The translations under genes were made by a program, and so were the position numbers. Positions 52,900-60,253 of a stretch of DNA of 64,000 nt are shown piece after piece; within the stretch, counting starts at the first letter, position 1, and every line of letters begins with the position of its first letter. Origin of the DNA: Clostridium fungisolvens (GTDB lineage: Bacteria; Bacillota; Clostridia; Clostridiales; Clostridiaceae); the NCBI RefSeq assembly GCF_014193895.1, contig NZ_BLZR01000001.1:4216001-4280000 (forward strand), written 5' to 3'. Below the pieces are notes generated by a model. The model searched no databases, was not told the DNA's origin, and was given only the letters and a program-made list of their open reading frames with translations.

Positions 52900-53820
52900 A
52901 TGAATAAAAAAGATTCGTTACTATCTATAGCATGTATAATTGTTACGGCATTAATTATCTTAGTTGTATTAATTGGGCAATCATTAAGAATTGAAAAAAA
53001 GTTAGGTTTTTTGCCACAATTGAAAATTGCTCAAGAAAATGAAAATATCCCCATAAAATCTGTGATATCTAGTGATACCTATTCTATAGAAAGATGCACT
53101 TTCACTACTGAAAGTGTTCTTACTAAATTCGACGGTGCTAACCTTACTACCGCTGACATTGGTATTCCGATTTTATGCTATCATGATGTTAATCCTACTA
53201 AAGGTAATAATCTTTTGCTTAATCCTGATAAATTTAGGCAACAGATGAAATACTTAAAAGACAATGGCTATTTTACACTTACAATGGATGAGCTTTACGG
53301 ATATTTAAGAGAAAATACAGCCATCCCATCAAAATCAATAGTACTAACCTTTGATGATGGCTATATAGGTAATTATACATATGCATACCCTGTACTTAAA
53401 GAATTCGGGTTTACTGCAACTATATTTATGATAAGTGAGTGTGTGGATAAGGATTCATACTTAACTTCTGGTCAAATTAAAGAGCTTTCAGAATATGGCA
53501 TTGATATAGAAAGTCATACTACAGATCATTCAGATCTTACCAAGCTCAGTTTATCAAAACAGATTGATATAATGAAGGAATCAAAATATTCACTTGAAAA
53601 ACTCTTAAACAAACCAATTAACTATATAGCATATCCATACGGTAAACTAAATAATAATGCTAAGGAGGCAGCTGCTGCTGCTGGATATAAAATGGCTTTT
53701 AATGTTCAAGGAACTTTAACTGATAAAAAAGATAACATATACAACTTAGATAGGTTTTACATAGGCAACAATTTTTCTATGAGCGATTTCATAAGAATAG
53801 TTACTTTGAAACGAACTTAA
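52900..53820 (+). CDS. Membrane-anchored polysaccharide deacetylase (NodB domain), intact motifs
   Basis: A 306-residue CE4 enzyme with one N-terminal membrane segment (about residues 8-27) and an extracellular NodB domain from about residue 85. Motif 1 is TFDDGYIG with both Asp residues, motif 2 is SHTTDH with both metal-ligand His, and motif 3 is AYPYGKL. It would remove acetyl groups from peptidoglycan or another N-acetylated polysaccharide. AAAGGAG precedes the ATG. A shortened family A palindrome and a paralogous gene follow. Confidence 0.93.
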   Translation: MNKKDSLLSIACIIVTALIILVVLIGQSLRIEKKLGFLPQLKIAQENENIPIKSVISSDTYSIERCTFTTESVLTKFDGANLTTADIGIPILCYHDVNPTKGNNLLLNPDKFRQQMKYLKDNGYFTLTMDELYGYLRENTAIPSKSIVLTFDDGYIGNYTYAYPVLKEFGFTATIFMISECVDKDSYLTSGQIKELSEYGIDIESHTTDHSDLTKLSLSKQIDIMKESKYSLEKLLNKPINYIAYPYGKLNNNAKEAAAAAGYKMAFNVQGTLTDKKDNIYNLDRFYIGNNFSMSDFIRIVTLKRT

Positions 53821-53830
53821 ACTTTTCAAG

Positions 53831-53877
53831 TATATAAAGATGAACCATTTCGGATCGAACTGGTTCATCTTTATATA
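53831..53877. repeat. Short family A-like palindrome, probable terminator
   Basis: A perfect 17-bp stem, TATATAAAGATGAACCA pairing with TGGTTCATCTTTATATA, with a 13-base loop containing TTCGGATCGAAC. The arms match the ends of family A, with the change GTACC/GGTAC to GAACC/GGTTC on both arms. It can end the deacetylase transcript. It looks like a family A copy that lost its interior. Confidence 0.7.
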
Positions 53878-53928
53878 ACCTCCTTCCTTTTGATATCTAT
53901 TGCTAATTTGTAGAAATGCCACTTATTA

Positions 53929-53937
53929 TGTTATAAT
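53929..53937 (+). promoter_or_regulatory. Putative extended -10 promoter of the second deacetylase gene
   Basis: TGTTATAAT, an extended -10, with a weak -35 TTGTAG at 53908-53913 (18-base spacing). It lies 50 bp before the start codon. Confidence 0.5.
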
Positions 53938-53986
53938 ATGGGTGTTAAATAAGCTTTAAATATTACATGTAAAAAGGATGGATGAT

Positions 53987-54907
53987 ATGAAAAAGAAGGA
54001 TACCTTTTTATCTATAGCATGCATAATTCTTGCTATATCTATTATTTTTGTTGTTTTCACAGGTCAGTCAGCAAGAAAAAATATTAGCTCCTCTACTCCA
54101 GAGATAAAAATTACTGCAAAAGAAATCACTGAAGTACCAAGCACTACGGATAAGGTTGTTGCTGATACTAAAGAGACTTCAACAGATAATTCTAATAAAG
54201 ATAGATTTTCAGGATTAAAGCTTACAAAAGATGACAATGGATTACCTATCTTATGCTATCATGATATAAATCCAGTTAAAGGAACAGATTTAGTTCTAGA
54301 CCCTGCTAAATTCAAGGAACAAATGAAATACTTAAAAGATAATGGTTATTTTCCAATAACATTGGACGAGCTTTATGGTTATTTCAAAGAAGATAAGGGT
54401 ATCCCAGAGAAATCAATAGTTATTACTTTCGATGATGGTTATGTAGGTACATATACATATGCTTTTCCTATACTAAAGGAATTTGGCTTTAAGGCTACTA
54501 TATTTATGATAAGTGGTTCCATAAATAATCCGGCATATTTAAATGTTGAACAACTTAAAGAGCTTTCAAACTATGGTATAGATATACAAAACCATTTTGG
54601 TGAAGTTTCTAATACATCCAAACTTAATATAGATAAACAAATTGATATGTTAAAGAAATCAAAACAGACTCTTGAAGGATTTCTAGGTAAAACTATAAGT
54701 TATGTAGCTTTCTCATCTTCTAACTTAAGTGAAGATTCAAAAAAGGCAGCAGAACAAGTTGGATACAAAATGTCTTTTAATCTTCAAAGCAATACATTAA
54801 CCTTAGCAGATAAGAAAGATAACATATATAATTTAGATAGGTTATACATAGGAAATAAGCATTCACTAAATGATTTTATTAAGATATTAAATACTAAGAA
54901 AAAATAA
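53987..54907 (+). CDS. Polysaccharide deacetylase paralogue with degraded metal and catalytic motifs
   Basis: A 306-residue paralogue of the preceding gene with the same membrane anchor and NodB fold. Motif 1 is kept (TFDDGYVG), but motif 2 reads QNHFGEVS where the neighbour has ESHTTDHS, losing the second metal-ligand His, and motif 3 reads AFSSSNL where the neighbour has AYPYGKL. It is therefore probably unable to bind metal normally and may be a pseudoenzyme that binds glycan. The reading frame is intact. The start at 53987 (MKKKDTF) is chosen because it aligns with the paralogue and has AAAGG at 9 bases; the ATG at 53978 abuts that site. Confidence 0.9.
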   Translation: MKKKDTFLSIACIILAISIIFVVFTGQSARKNISSSTPEIKITAKEITEVPSTTDKVVADTKETSTDNSNKDRFSGLKLTKDDNGLPILCYHDINPVKGTDLVLDPAKFKEQMKYLKDNGYFPITLDELYGYFKEDKGIPEKSIVITFDDGYVGTYTYAFPILKEFGFKATIFMISGSINNPAYLNVEQLKELSNYGIDIQNHFGEVSNTSKLNIDKQIDMLKKSKQTLEGFLGKTISYVAFSSSNLSEDSKKAAEQVGYKMSFNLQSNTLTLADKKDNIYNLDRLYIGNKHSLNDFIKILNTKKK

Positions 54908-54914
54908 CTCAAAA

Positions 54915-54966
54915 TAAAATGGGCATTTAAACTTTTAACTCATGTTAATAGTAAATGCCCATTTTT
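54915..54966. terminator. Bidirectional terminator after the deacetylase genes
   Basis: AAAATGGGCATTTA pairs with TAAATGCCCATTTT, followed by TTTATT, between convergent deacetylase and rluF genes. Confidence 0.88.
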
Positions 54967-55004
54967 TATTCTTTAGAAATTTCTAATTCAATGCGATCTG
55001 TGGA

Positions 55005-55784
55005 TTAAGGTGTAGAGGCTTCTTCAGTTTTTACTGAATCAGAGATCAACTTATTTATGCCGTCTATCTCTTTACGGTTTAGTTCTCTCCACTGTCCAAT
55101 CTTCAAGTTTCCAAGATTAATATTCATTATTCTTATTCTTTCTAGCTTTACAACCTTGTAACCAAAATACTCACACATTCTTCTGATTTGTCTATTTAGC
55201 CCTTGGGTGAGCACTATTCTAAATACATTTTTGCCTTCTCTTTTTACAACGCACTTCTTTGTTATGACTCCTAAAACAGGAACTCCTTTAGCCATATTAG
55301 TTATGAATTCATCTGTAATAGGTTTATTTACCGTTACAATATACTCTTTTTCATGGTTATTACCAGCTCTTAAAATCTTATTAACTATATCCCCATCATT
55401 AGTTAGTAAAATAAGTCCTTGTGAATCTTTATCTAACCTTCCAATAGGGAATATTCTCTTTTTATGATTCACAAAATCCACTATATTTCCTTTAATCTTT
55501 TTTTCAGTAGTACAGGTTATACCGACAGGCTTATTTAAAACTATATAGACCGCTTCGTTTTCTTTTGCAATTGGTTTTCCATCTATTAAAACTTTTTGAT
55601 TTAATCCTACTTTAGTTCCAGTGGTAGCAATTTGACCATCTATAGTTACTCTTCCCTGTTCTATTAACTTATCAGCTTCCCTTCTAGAACATATACCTGT
55701 CTCGCTTATATACTTATTTATCCTTAATTCTTCTTTTTTTTCATTATGTATAACTACATTCTTCTTCTTGATGTTGCTCTTCAT
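55005..55784 (-). CDS. rluF: 23S rRNA pseudouridine synthase RluF
   Basis: A 259-residue enzyme of the RsuA/RluB family. An S4 RNA-binding domain (about residues 20-65; RINKYISETGICSRREADKL) is followed by the catalytic domain with GRLDKDSQGLILLTNDG, whose Asp is the nucleophile, near residue 115, and GLNRQIRRMCEYFGYKV near residue 194. RluF-type enzymes modify U2604 of 23S rRNA and a tRNA-Tyr site. A basic N-terminal extension of about 18 residues precedes S4. GGAA lies 10 bases before the ATG. Confidence 0.9.
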   Translation of the reverse strand: MKSNIKKKNVVIHNEKKEELRINKYISETGICSRREADKLIEQGRVTIDGQIATTGTKVGLNQKVLIDGKPIAKENEAVYIVLNKPVGITCTTEKKIKGNIVDFVNHKKRIFPIGRLDKDSQGLILLTNDGDIVNKILRAGNNHEKEYIVTVNKPITDEFITNMAKGVPVLGVITKKCVVKREGKNVFRIVLTQGLNRQIRRMCEYFGYKVVKLERIRIMNINLGNLKIGQWRELNRKEIDGINKLISDSVKTEEASTP

Positions 55785-55810
55785 CTATGAAATTCCTTTC
55801 AGTACAACAG

Positions 55811-56833
55811 TTAGTAATCTATCTTTTTTTCGTTGCCCATATTATTTATGGTTATTTTAATTTTCTTATTATCCTTTTGTTCATTATTATCTCGTATATA
55901 TTGCTCTAAGTTTTGCAAATCACCATCATCTAATTTATGCCCAGAAATAACTAGTAATATATCTTTATCTGATAACTTTTTCTGTTCATTTAGATATTTA
56001 AAAAGCTTAGTAACCCCATCATCAACATTATCATGCTGCAACTTTAAGTCATCAATCATGTTTTGATTATTGGCGTTTTGAGAGTAAGCTTCATTTATTC
56101 TACCAAATCTATTTATTTCAAATACAATCTTAGCATTTGAATTAATAACTAAAGTTGTATAATTTTCATTATATAAATAAATAGCTACTGAACTTGCAAC
56201 TATAATAATAACAGCTAAAAATGCTACTATTTTGCTATAATGCTTAAAAGTTTTTCTTTCTTTTCCATCCAACTCTTGTCCTATTTTTTTATCTGAATCA
56301 TTATTCTTTATTCTAATAAATTCTCCCATACTAGTTAGGATATCTGAATATCTTTTTTCATTTTTTATAGAAATCCCTGTGTACTCCATATCATTTGGAG
56401 TTAGGTTTACATTAGTTGATATACCAACTTCATTATCAGCTCTCTCTTGGATATTAATATACTCTCTAAGATTAATATAATTTGGGTTAGAAAGTAATAC
56501 AATATACGAAATTAAATAATCTCTCCAATTTTCAATTATACTCTTAGAAGCACCTGTAACTCTTGAAAGCTTAGAAATCTGTATGTCTCTTTTTGAAACA
56601 ATTTCTTCAAAAAGAGAATTATTCTCTACTACAAATAAAGCTATATTTAGCAAATAATTTCTTGTTTCGTATTTAGGTGTTCTATTTATAAGATTTTTAT
56701 TTGTAATCCCATATAATCTTAACTCTTTAACAAATAATGAAACTTGCTTTCCGTAAGAAAAGTCAATATCTTTAACGACCTTTATCTTAGGTCTTGATGA
56801 AAATATATATTTGTCTTTACTGAATCCATCCAT
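55811..56833 (-). CDS. Membrane fusion of a SigI C-terminal DNA-binding domain and an RsgI-like extracellular domain
   Basis: A 340-residue single-pass protein. Residues of about 28-125 resemble the C-terminal domain of sigma factor SigI: an YGI-x-L segment, PKYETRNYLLNIALFV, then KLSRVTGASKSIIENWRDYL followed by a YINLREYI end, in the same order as the SigI helix-turn-helix. A charged linker leads to a membrane segment near 203-222. The outer part begins TTLVINSNAKIVFEINRFGR, matching the conserved RsgI extracellular module (VSxDINPSxExxINRFGR), but the NP pair at the autoproteolysis site is NS. The SigI core-polymerase-binding region and the RsgI N-terminal anti-sigma domain are both absent. 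It lies 32 bp downstream of a sortase gene. Function is inferred only: a membrane-held transcription factor. Confidence 0.8.
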   Translation of the reverse strand: MDGFSKDKYIFSSRPKIKVVKDIDFSYGKQVSLFVKELRLYGITNKNLINRTPKYETRNYLLNIALFVVENNSLFEEIVSKRDIQISKLSRVTGASKSIIENWRDYLISYIVLLSNPNYINLREYINIQERADNEVGISTNVNLTPNDMEYTGISIKNEKRYSDILTSMGEFIRIKNNDSDKKIGQELDGKERKTFKHYSKIVAFLAVIIIVASSVAIYLYNENYTTLVINSNAKIVFEINRFGRINEAYSQNANNQNMIDDLKLQHDNVDDGVTKLFKYLNEQKKLSDKDILLVISGHKLDDGDLQNLEQYIRDNNEQKDNKKIKITINNMGNEKKIDY

Positions 56834-56865
56834 TTTTAATACTTCCTATAAACTTAAAGTAAAAC

Positions 56866-57477
56866 TCATTTCTTTAAGCTTCCTTTCACAATAAGTCTCT
56901 GTTTAGCTCCAATAGTGCATGTAACCAGTGTTATTGTCTCATCCTTCGTAGGACTTAACACATCTACCTCATCTGGATTTACAATAAAACTTGTTGTTAC
57001 TAAATAAGTAAATTCTTTATCCTTAGTCTTTACTATTATTTCATCGTTTTTTTCAAGCTTATTTAAGTCTTTAAAATATTCTGCATAGGTAAAGTTTCTG
57101 TGTCCTGCTAGACATAGGTTTCCTTTTTCTCCTGGTAATGCAGTGTTTTTAAAATGTCCAACTGCATATCTGAGTAAATCATCATCTGTCCCTTCTCCAA
57201 CTGCAACATTTATATCAATTTTAGGTATTATAAGCAGCGCTATTGGTTTAACATTAGATTGATTATTTTTATTATCACTATTAGAATCTTTCGATGTAGT
57301 TTTATCTTCATTTGATCCTAAATTACTTTTACTATCATCATCCATTTTCTCAAAGGATGCTCTTAGTTCAGCTTGCCTTTTATGGGCAGTATATTTCATA
57401 AAAATAGTTGCACCTATCATTGTTATTCCTGATACTATTAATATAACTGCTACTATATTAATAATTTTCTTTTTCAT
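56866..57477 (-). CDS. Sortase, class D-like
   Basis: A 203-residue membrane-anchored transpeptidase with an N-terminal signal anchor (about residues 5-26), a Ser/Asn/Asp-rich linker, and the sortase domain from about residue 75 (ALLIIPKIDINVAVGEGT). The catalytic triad is His126 in CLAGHRNF, Cys187 in TLVTCT and Arg194 in KQRLIVKG. The small size and motifs suit class D. The only clear substrate signal in the window is LPKTGS in the glucanase at 25366. The start at 57477 (MKKKIIN) is chosen because AGGGGGAAG lies just upstream; an in-frame ATG at 57495 precedes that site. Confidence 0.9.
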   Translation of the reverse strand: MKKKIINIVAVILIVSGITMIGATIFMKYTAHKRQAELRASFEKMDDDSKSNLGSNEDKTTSKDSNSDNKNNQSNVKPIALLIIPKIDINVAVGEGTDDDLLRYAVGHFKNTALPGEKGNLCLAGHRNFTYAEYFKDLNKLEKNDEIIVKTKDKEFTYLVTTSFIVNPDEVDVLSPTKDETITLVTCTIGAKQRLIVKGSLKK

Positions 57478-57519
57478 ACACTTCCCCCTACTCATTTTGA
57501 AAATTTAATCATATACTAT

Positions 57520-57528
57520 ATTATAACA
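57520..57528 (-). promoter_or_regulatory. Putative extended -10 promoter of the sortase gene
   Basis: On the minus strand TGTTATAAT lies about 43 bp before the sortase start codon. No convincing -35 is seen, as is usual for extended -10 promoters. Confidence 0.5.
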
Positions 57529-57621
57529 TAGACTTGTTCTTAATTTTAATCATATAAAAAGTCTATAGAATAAAATGACTTCGTTATTAACAGTTTTTTT
57601 CTTAATATTCATACAATTTTA

Positions 57622-57630
57622 TGTTATAAT
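57622..57630 (+). promoter_or_regulatory. Putative extended -10 promoter of the 58-residue gene
   Basis: TGTTATAAT lies 32 bp before the start codon at 57662, facing away from the matching promoter of the sortase gene. Confidence 0.5.
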
Positions 57631-57661
57631 ATTATTATAAAATATGTAGTGAGGTGATACC

Positions 57662-57838
57662 ATGAAAAATAATGTAGTATATGTTGATTTTGCCCAGAGA
57701 AAGAAAGTAATTACCTCAGAAGAGTGCAAAACATCATTCTTTAGAAAATTAGTCGTAGGATTTAAAAGGATTTTTTCTGGTAAGTCAAACTCAAGAAAAT
57801 ATCTAGATACTGTATATAAAGCTAATACTATTTTATAA
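57662..57838 (+). CDS. Small hypothetical protein, 58 residues
   Basis: An ATG with GAGGTG 5 bases upstream opens a 58-codon frame ending in TAA. The protein starts MKNNVVYVDFAQRKKVITSE, is basic, has no signal peptide or membrane segment, and ends in SRKYLDTVYKANTIL. An extended -10 promoter sits just before it. I do not recognise the family. The V-Y-V-D-F start and Lys/Arg-rich centre suggest a soluble, possibly nucleic-acid- or membrane-surface-associated protein; nothing firmer can be said. It diverges from the sortase gene. Confidence 0.65.
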   Translation: MKNNVVYVDFAQRKKVITSEECKTSFFRKLVVGFKRIFSGKSNSRKYLDTVYKANTIL

Positions 57839-58090
57839 CAGGCTCTTTGTAAACGTTTATAAAACACTTGTTTATAATATTATTGTTTTTACGGATTCAC
57901 ATGCTATATAAGTTAATATATTTTTTATACTTTACACTATAAAACCCTTATGTTCAAAACTAACTAAAAAAATATTTATTGCTAATTAATATTCCTCAAG
58001 TGCTACTTATAAAAGTCTGAAAGCTGTCTATTACCTTAAGAATGTTTTTATGGTAGAATACTATTTGAATATGATTTTGAGGTGATAAAC

Positions 58091-58558
58091 ATGAGAATAG
58101 GCATGGGATACGATGTTCATAAGCTTGTAGAAGGAAGAGACCTTATAATGGGTGGGGTAAACATTCCATTTCACATTGGTCTATTAGGGCACTCAGATGC
58201 TGATGTACTGCTTCATGCTATTATGGATGCACTACTTGGAGCTGCTTCATTAGGTGATATTGGAAAGCACTTTCCCGATACCGATGACAAGTTTAAAGGA
58301 GCATCTAGTATAAAATTACTTTCGGAAGTAAACAAATTGCTATTAGATCATAACTATAAAATAGTTAATATAGACTCCACTGTTATTGCTCAAAGACCTA
58401 AACTTGCTCCTTTCATCTATGAAATGAGAGTAAATATTTCTTCTACTTTAGGTATTTCTATAGATCAAGTTAATGTAAAGGCAACTACTGAAGAAGGTTT
58501 GGGCTTCACGGGTAATGGGCAAGGTATATCTGCACAAGCTATATGTTTAATAGATTAA
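58091..58558 (+). CDS. ispF: 2-C-methyl-D-erythritol 2,4-cyclodiphosphate synthase IspF
   Basis: A 155-residue enzyme of the non-mevalonate isoprenoid route that cyclises CDP-methylerythritol phosphate with release of CMP. Metal ligands lie in GYDVHKL (Asp and His) and GLLGHSDADVLLHAIMDALL; KATTEEGLGFTGNGQGI is the conserved C-terminal block. The start at 58091 (MRIGMGYDVH) is chosen for its TGAGGTG site 6 bases upstream; the in-frame GTG at 58082 is part of that site. ispD is not adjacent. A terminator follows. Confidence 0.97.
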   Translation: MRIGMGYDVHKLVEGRDLIMGGVNIPFHIGLLGHSDADVLLHAIMDALLGAASLGDIGKHFPDTDDKFKGASSIKLLSEVNKLLLDHNYKIVNIDSTVIAQRPKLAPFIYEMRVNISSTLGISIDQVNVKATTEEGLGFTGNGQGISAQAICLID

Positions 58559-58568
58559 TTTAAATAAT

Positions 58569-58618
58569 AAATCACCTAACTAACAGCTTATTTTTCAAGT
58601 CTGCTAGTTAGGTGATTT
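58569..58618. terminator. Bidirectional terminator after ispF
   Basis: AAATCACCTAACTA pairs with TAGTTAGGTGATTT, between convergent ispF and response-regulator genes. Confidence 0.85.
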
Positions 58619-58622
58619 ATCT

Positions 58623-59000
58623 TTATTCAATATTTATATTTAAATATTCACAGGTATTTATAAGTAAATATTCTGGATCAAAAGGCTTTGTTATGTACAA
58701 ATTCGCTCCTAGCCCTATGCCTTTATTTATCTCCTTTTCTTGTGCTTTTGCCGTTATCATAAATATTTTAATATTTTCAAGCTCTGGGGACTGCTTTATT
58801 TTCTCAACAAATTGATATCCATTCATATTAGGTAGAGTAACATCTAACAGAATTAAATCTGGTTTAATCTGCTGCACCATATATAGAGCATCCTCAGCAT
58901 TATTTGCTTCACTAATCTCAATACCCTCTAGTTCTTCAAGAGTCTGTTTTATTAATAACCTTATATTATTATCATCATCTACTATCATTAACTTTTTCAT
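58623..59000 (-). CDS. Single-domain response regulator (receiver only)
   Basis: A 125-residue receiver domain with IVDDDNN and phosphorylation site Asp53 in LILLDVTLPNMNG; the conserved Lys is in ITKPFDPEYLL near the C-terminus. No output domain is present, so it acts through protein contacts or as a phosphate relay. The start at 59000 (MKKLMIV) is chosen because GAAGGTG lies just upstream; an in-frame GTG at 59009 is part of that site. It begins 1 bp after the kinase gene ends. Confidence 0.92.
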   Translation of the reverse strand: MKKLMIVDDDNNIRLLIKQTLEELEGIEISEANNAEDALYMVQQIKPDLILLDVTLPNMNGYQFVEKIKQSPELENIKIFMITAKAQEKEINKGIGLGANLYITKPFDPEYLLINTCEYLNINIE

Positions 59001-59001
59001 A

Positions 59002-60036
59002 TTATTCACCTTCTGTCTGATTTACAGGTATAGTAAAATAAAAAACACTTCCTCTATTTACCTCACTCTCAAGCCAAATACTGCCTCCATGCTTTTCTAC
59101 AATTGCTTTGCATATGACTAGTCCAAGACCTGACCCCTGAGTCTTTTGGGAATCATTTGGAATCTGCTCAAATCTTCTAAAGATTTTTGTATAATACTGC
59201 TCTGGTATACCTGATCCAGTATCTTCAACACTTATAAGAACTTCATTTTTATTATACATTTTTGCTCTACAAATTATCTTTCCTCTTTCAGTAAACTTAA
59301 TTGCATTAGATAGTAGATTAATTATAACTTGTAAAATTTTATTTTTATCCACATATACAAAGGGGATATTTTCATCGATTTCATCATTTAGTTCTAAATC
59401 CTTATTGTCTAAAAGAGAATAAGATATCAGTATACCTTTACTTATTACCTCTCTTAAATCTGTCTTCTCTACTTTCCAATCAATTTTGTCTGATCTAAGC
59501 TTTGAGAAATCCAGTAAATTATTTATAAGTGAAGTCAATCTCTCACTTTCTGATATTATAATTTCTATATTTTCGCTTATCTTATTGATACCTAAAACCG
59601 CTTTACTAATTTCGCTTTTATCACTCTGCTCATTATTATTTTCATTTGTTATAAATGGAATTATCACCTTATTAAGTCTTCTATTTATTATCTTTGCAAA
59701 TCCTATAATAGATGTAAGTGGTGTTCTTAACTCATGAGATACATCTGATAACAGCTCAAACTGCTCTTCTTCACTTTTTTTATAGACTATCAATTTATTT
59801 ATCGTATTTTCGTGTTCACTTATTATATTTTCAAGTTTCTTTATTTCATTCCTTTTTAAATTATAAGCTATAAACAATATAATTGTTACTACTATTAATA
59901 TACTACAAAATAATATTATGCTGTATTTAAAATTCTCCATAATGTTTAGACAATAATAACATATAACTATTACAATTACCTGCATGATTATTATTAAAGA
60001 TATTAATTTAAATCTGCTTATCTTGTTATTGAACAT
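59002..60036 (-). CDS. Membrane sensor histidine kinase
   Basis: A 344-residue kinase. Two membrane segments lie within about residues 10-55 with almost no extracellular loop, followed by a coiled coil (about 58-90). HisKA carries the phosphorylation site in DVSHELRTPLTSIIGFAKI near residue 100, and the ATPase domain has LLSNAIKFTERG, VEDTGSGIP and a GSGLGLVICKAI block. The lack of an outer sensor suggests an intramembrane or cytoplasmic signal. GGAGG precedes the ATG at 60036; an in-frame TTG at 60048 overlaps that site. Its partner is the stand-alone receiver encoded just downstream. Confidence 0.92.
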   Translation of the reverse strand: MFNNKISRFKLISLIIIMQVIVIVICYYCLNIMENFKYSIILFCSILIVVTIILFIAYNLKRNEIKKLENIISEHENTINKLIVYKKSEEEQFELLSDVSHELRTPLTSIIGFAKIINRRLNKVIIPFITNENNNEQSDKSEISKAVLGINKISENIEIIISESERLTSLINNLLDFSKLRSDKIDWKVEKTDLREVISKGILISYSLLDNKDLELNDEIDENIPFVYVDKNKILQVIINLLSNAIKFTERGKIICRAKMYNKNEVLISVEDTGSGIPEQYYTKIFRRFEQIPNDSQKTQGSGLGLVICKAIVEKHGGSIWLESEVNRGSVFYFTIPVNQTEGE

Positions 60037-60253
60037 AAATACCTCCAAAGGTTTTAATAAATATCTAAAATGATTACTTTTAAAATTAATGCTCTAGATT
60101 CTTTAACAATAAATCAATATTAAGGAATTATAAGATTTAAATTTATCATCCCGACAATCTTAACTTTACTGTCTATAAATATAACGTGAAGAGGGCCTGC
60201 CTTTATGACACGCCCCCTTAACTTCATTATAATGTAATTTTAACTCATACTAG

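Noticed and set aside
57619..57867. 82-residue minus-strand frame
   Set aside because: It lies opposite the better-supported 58-codon gene and includes the promoter region; no RBS and no recognisable motif.
60188..60230. Strong terminator after the amylopullulanase gene
   Set aside because: A G/C-rich imperfect hairpin is present, but pairing is interrupted and no T-run follows on the minus strand.
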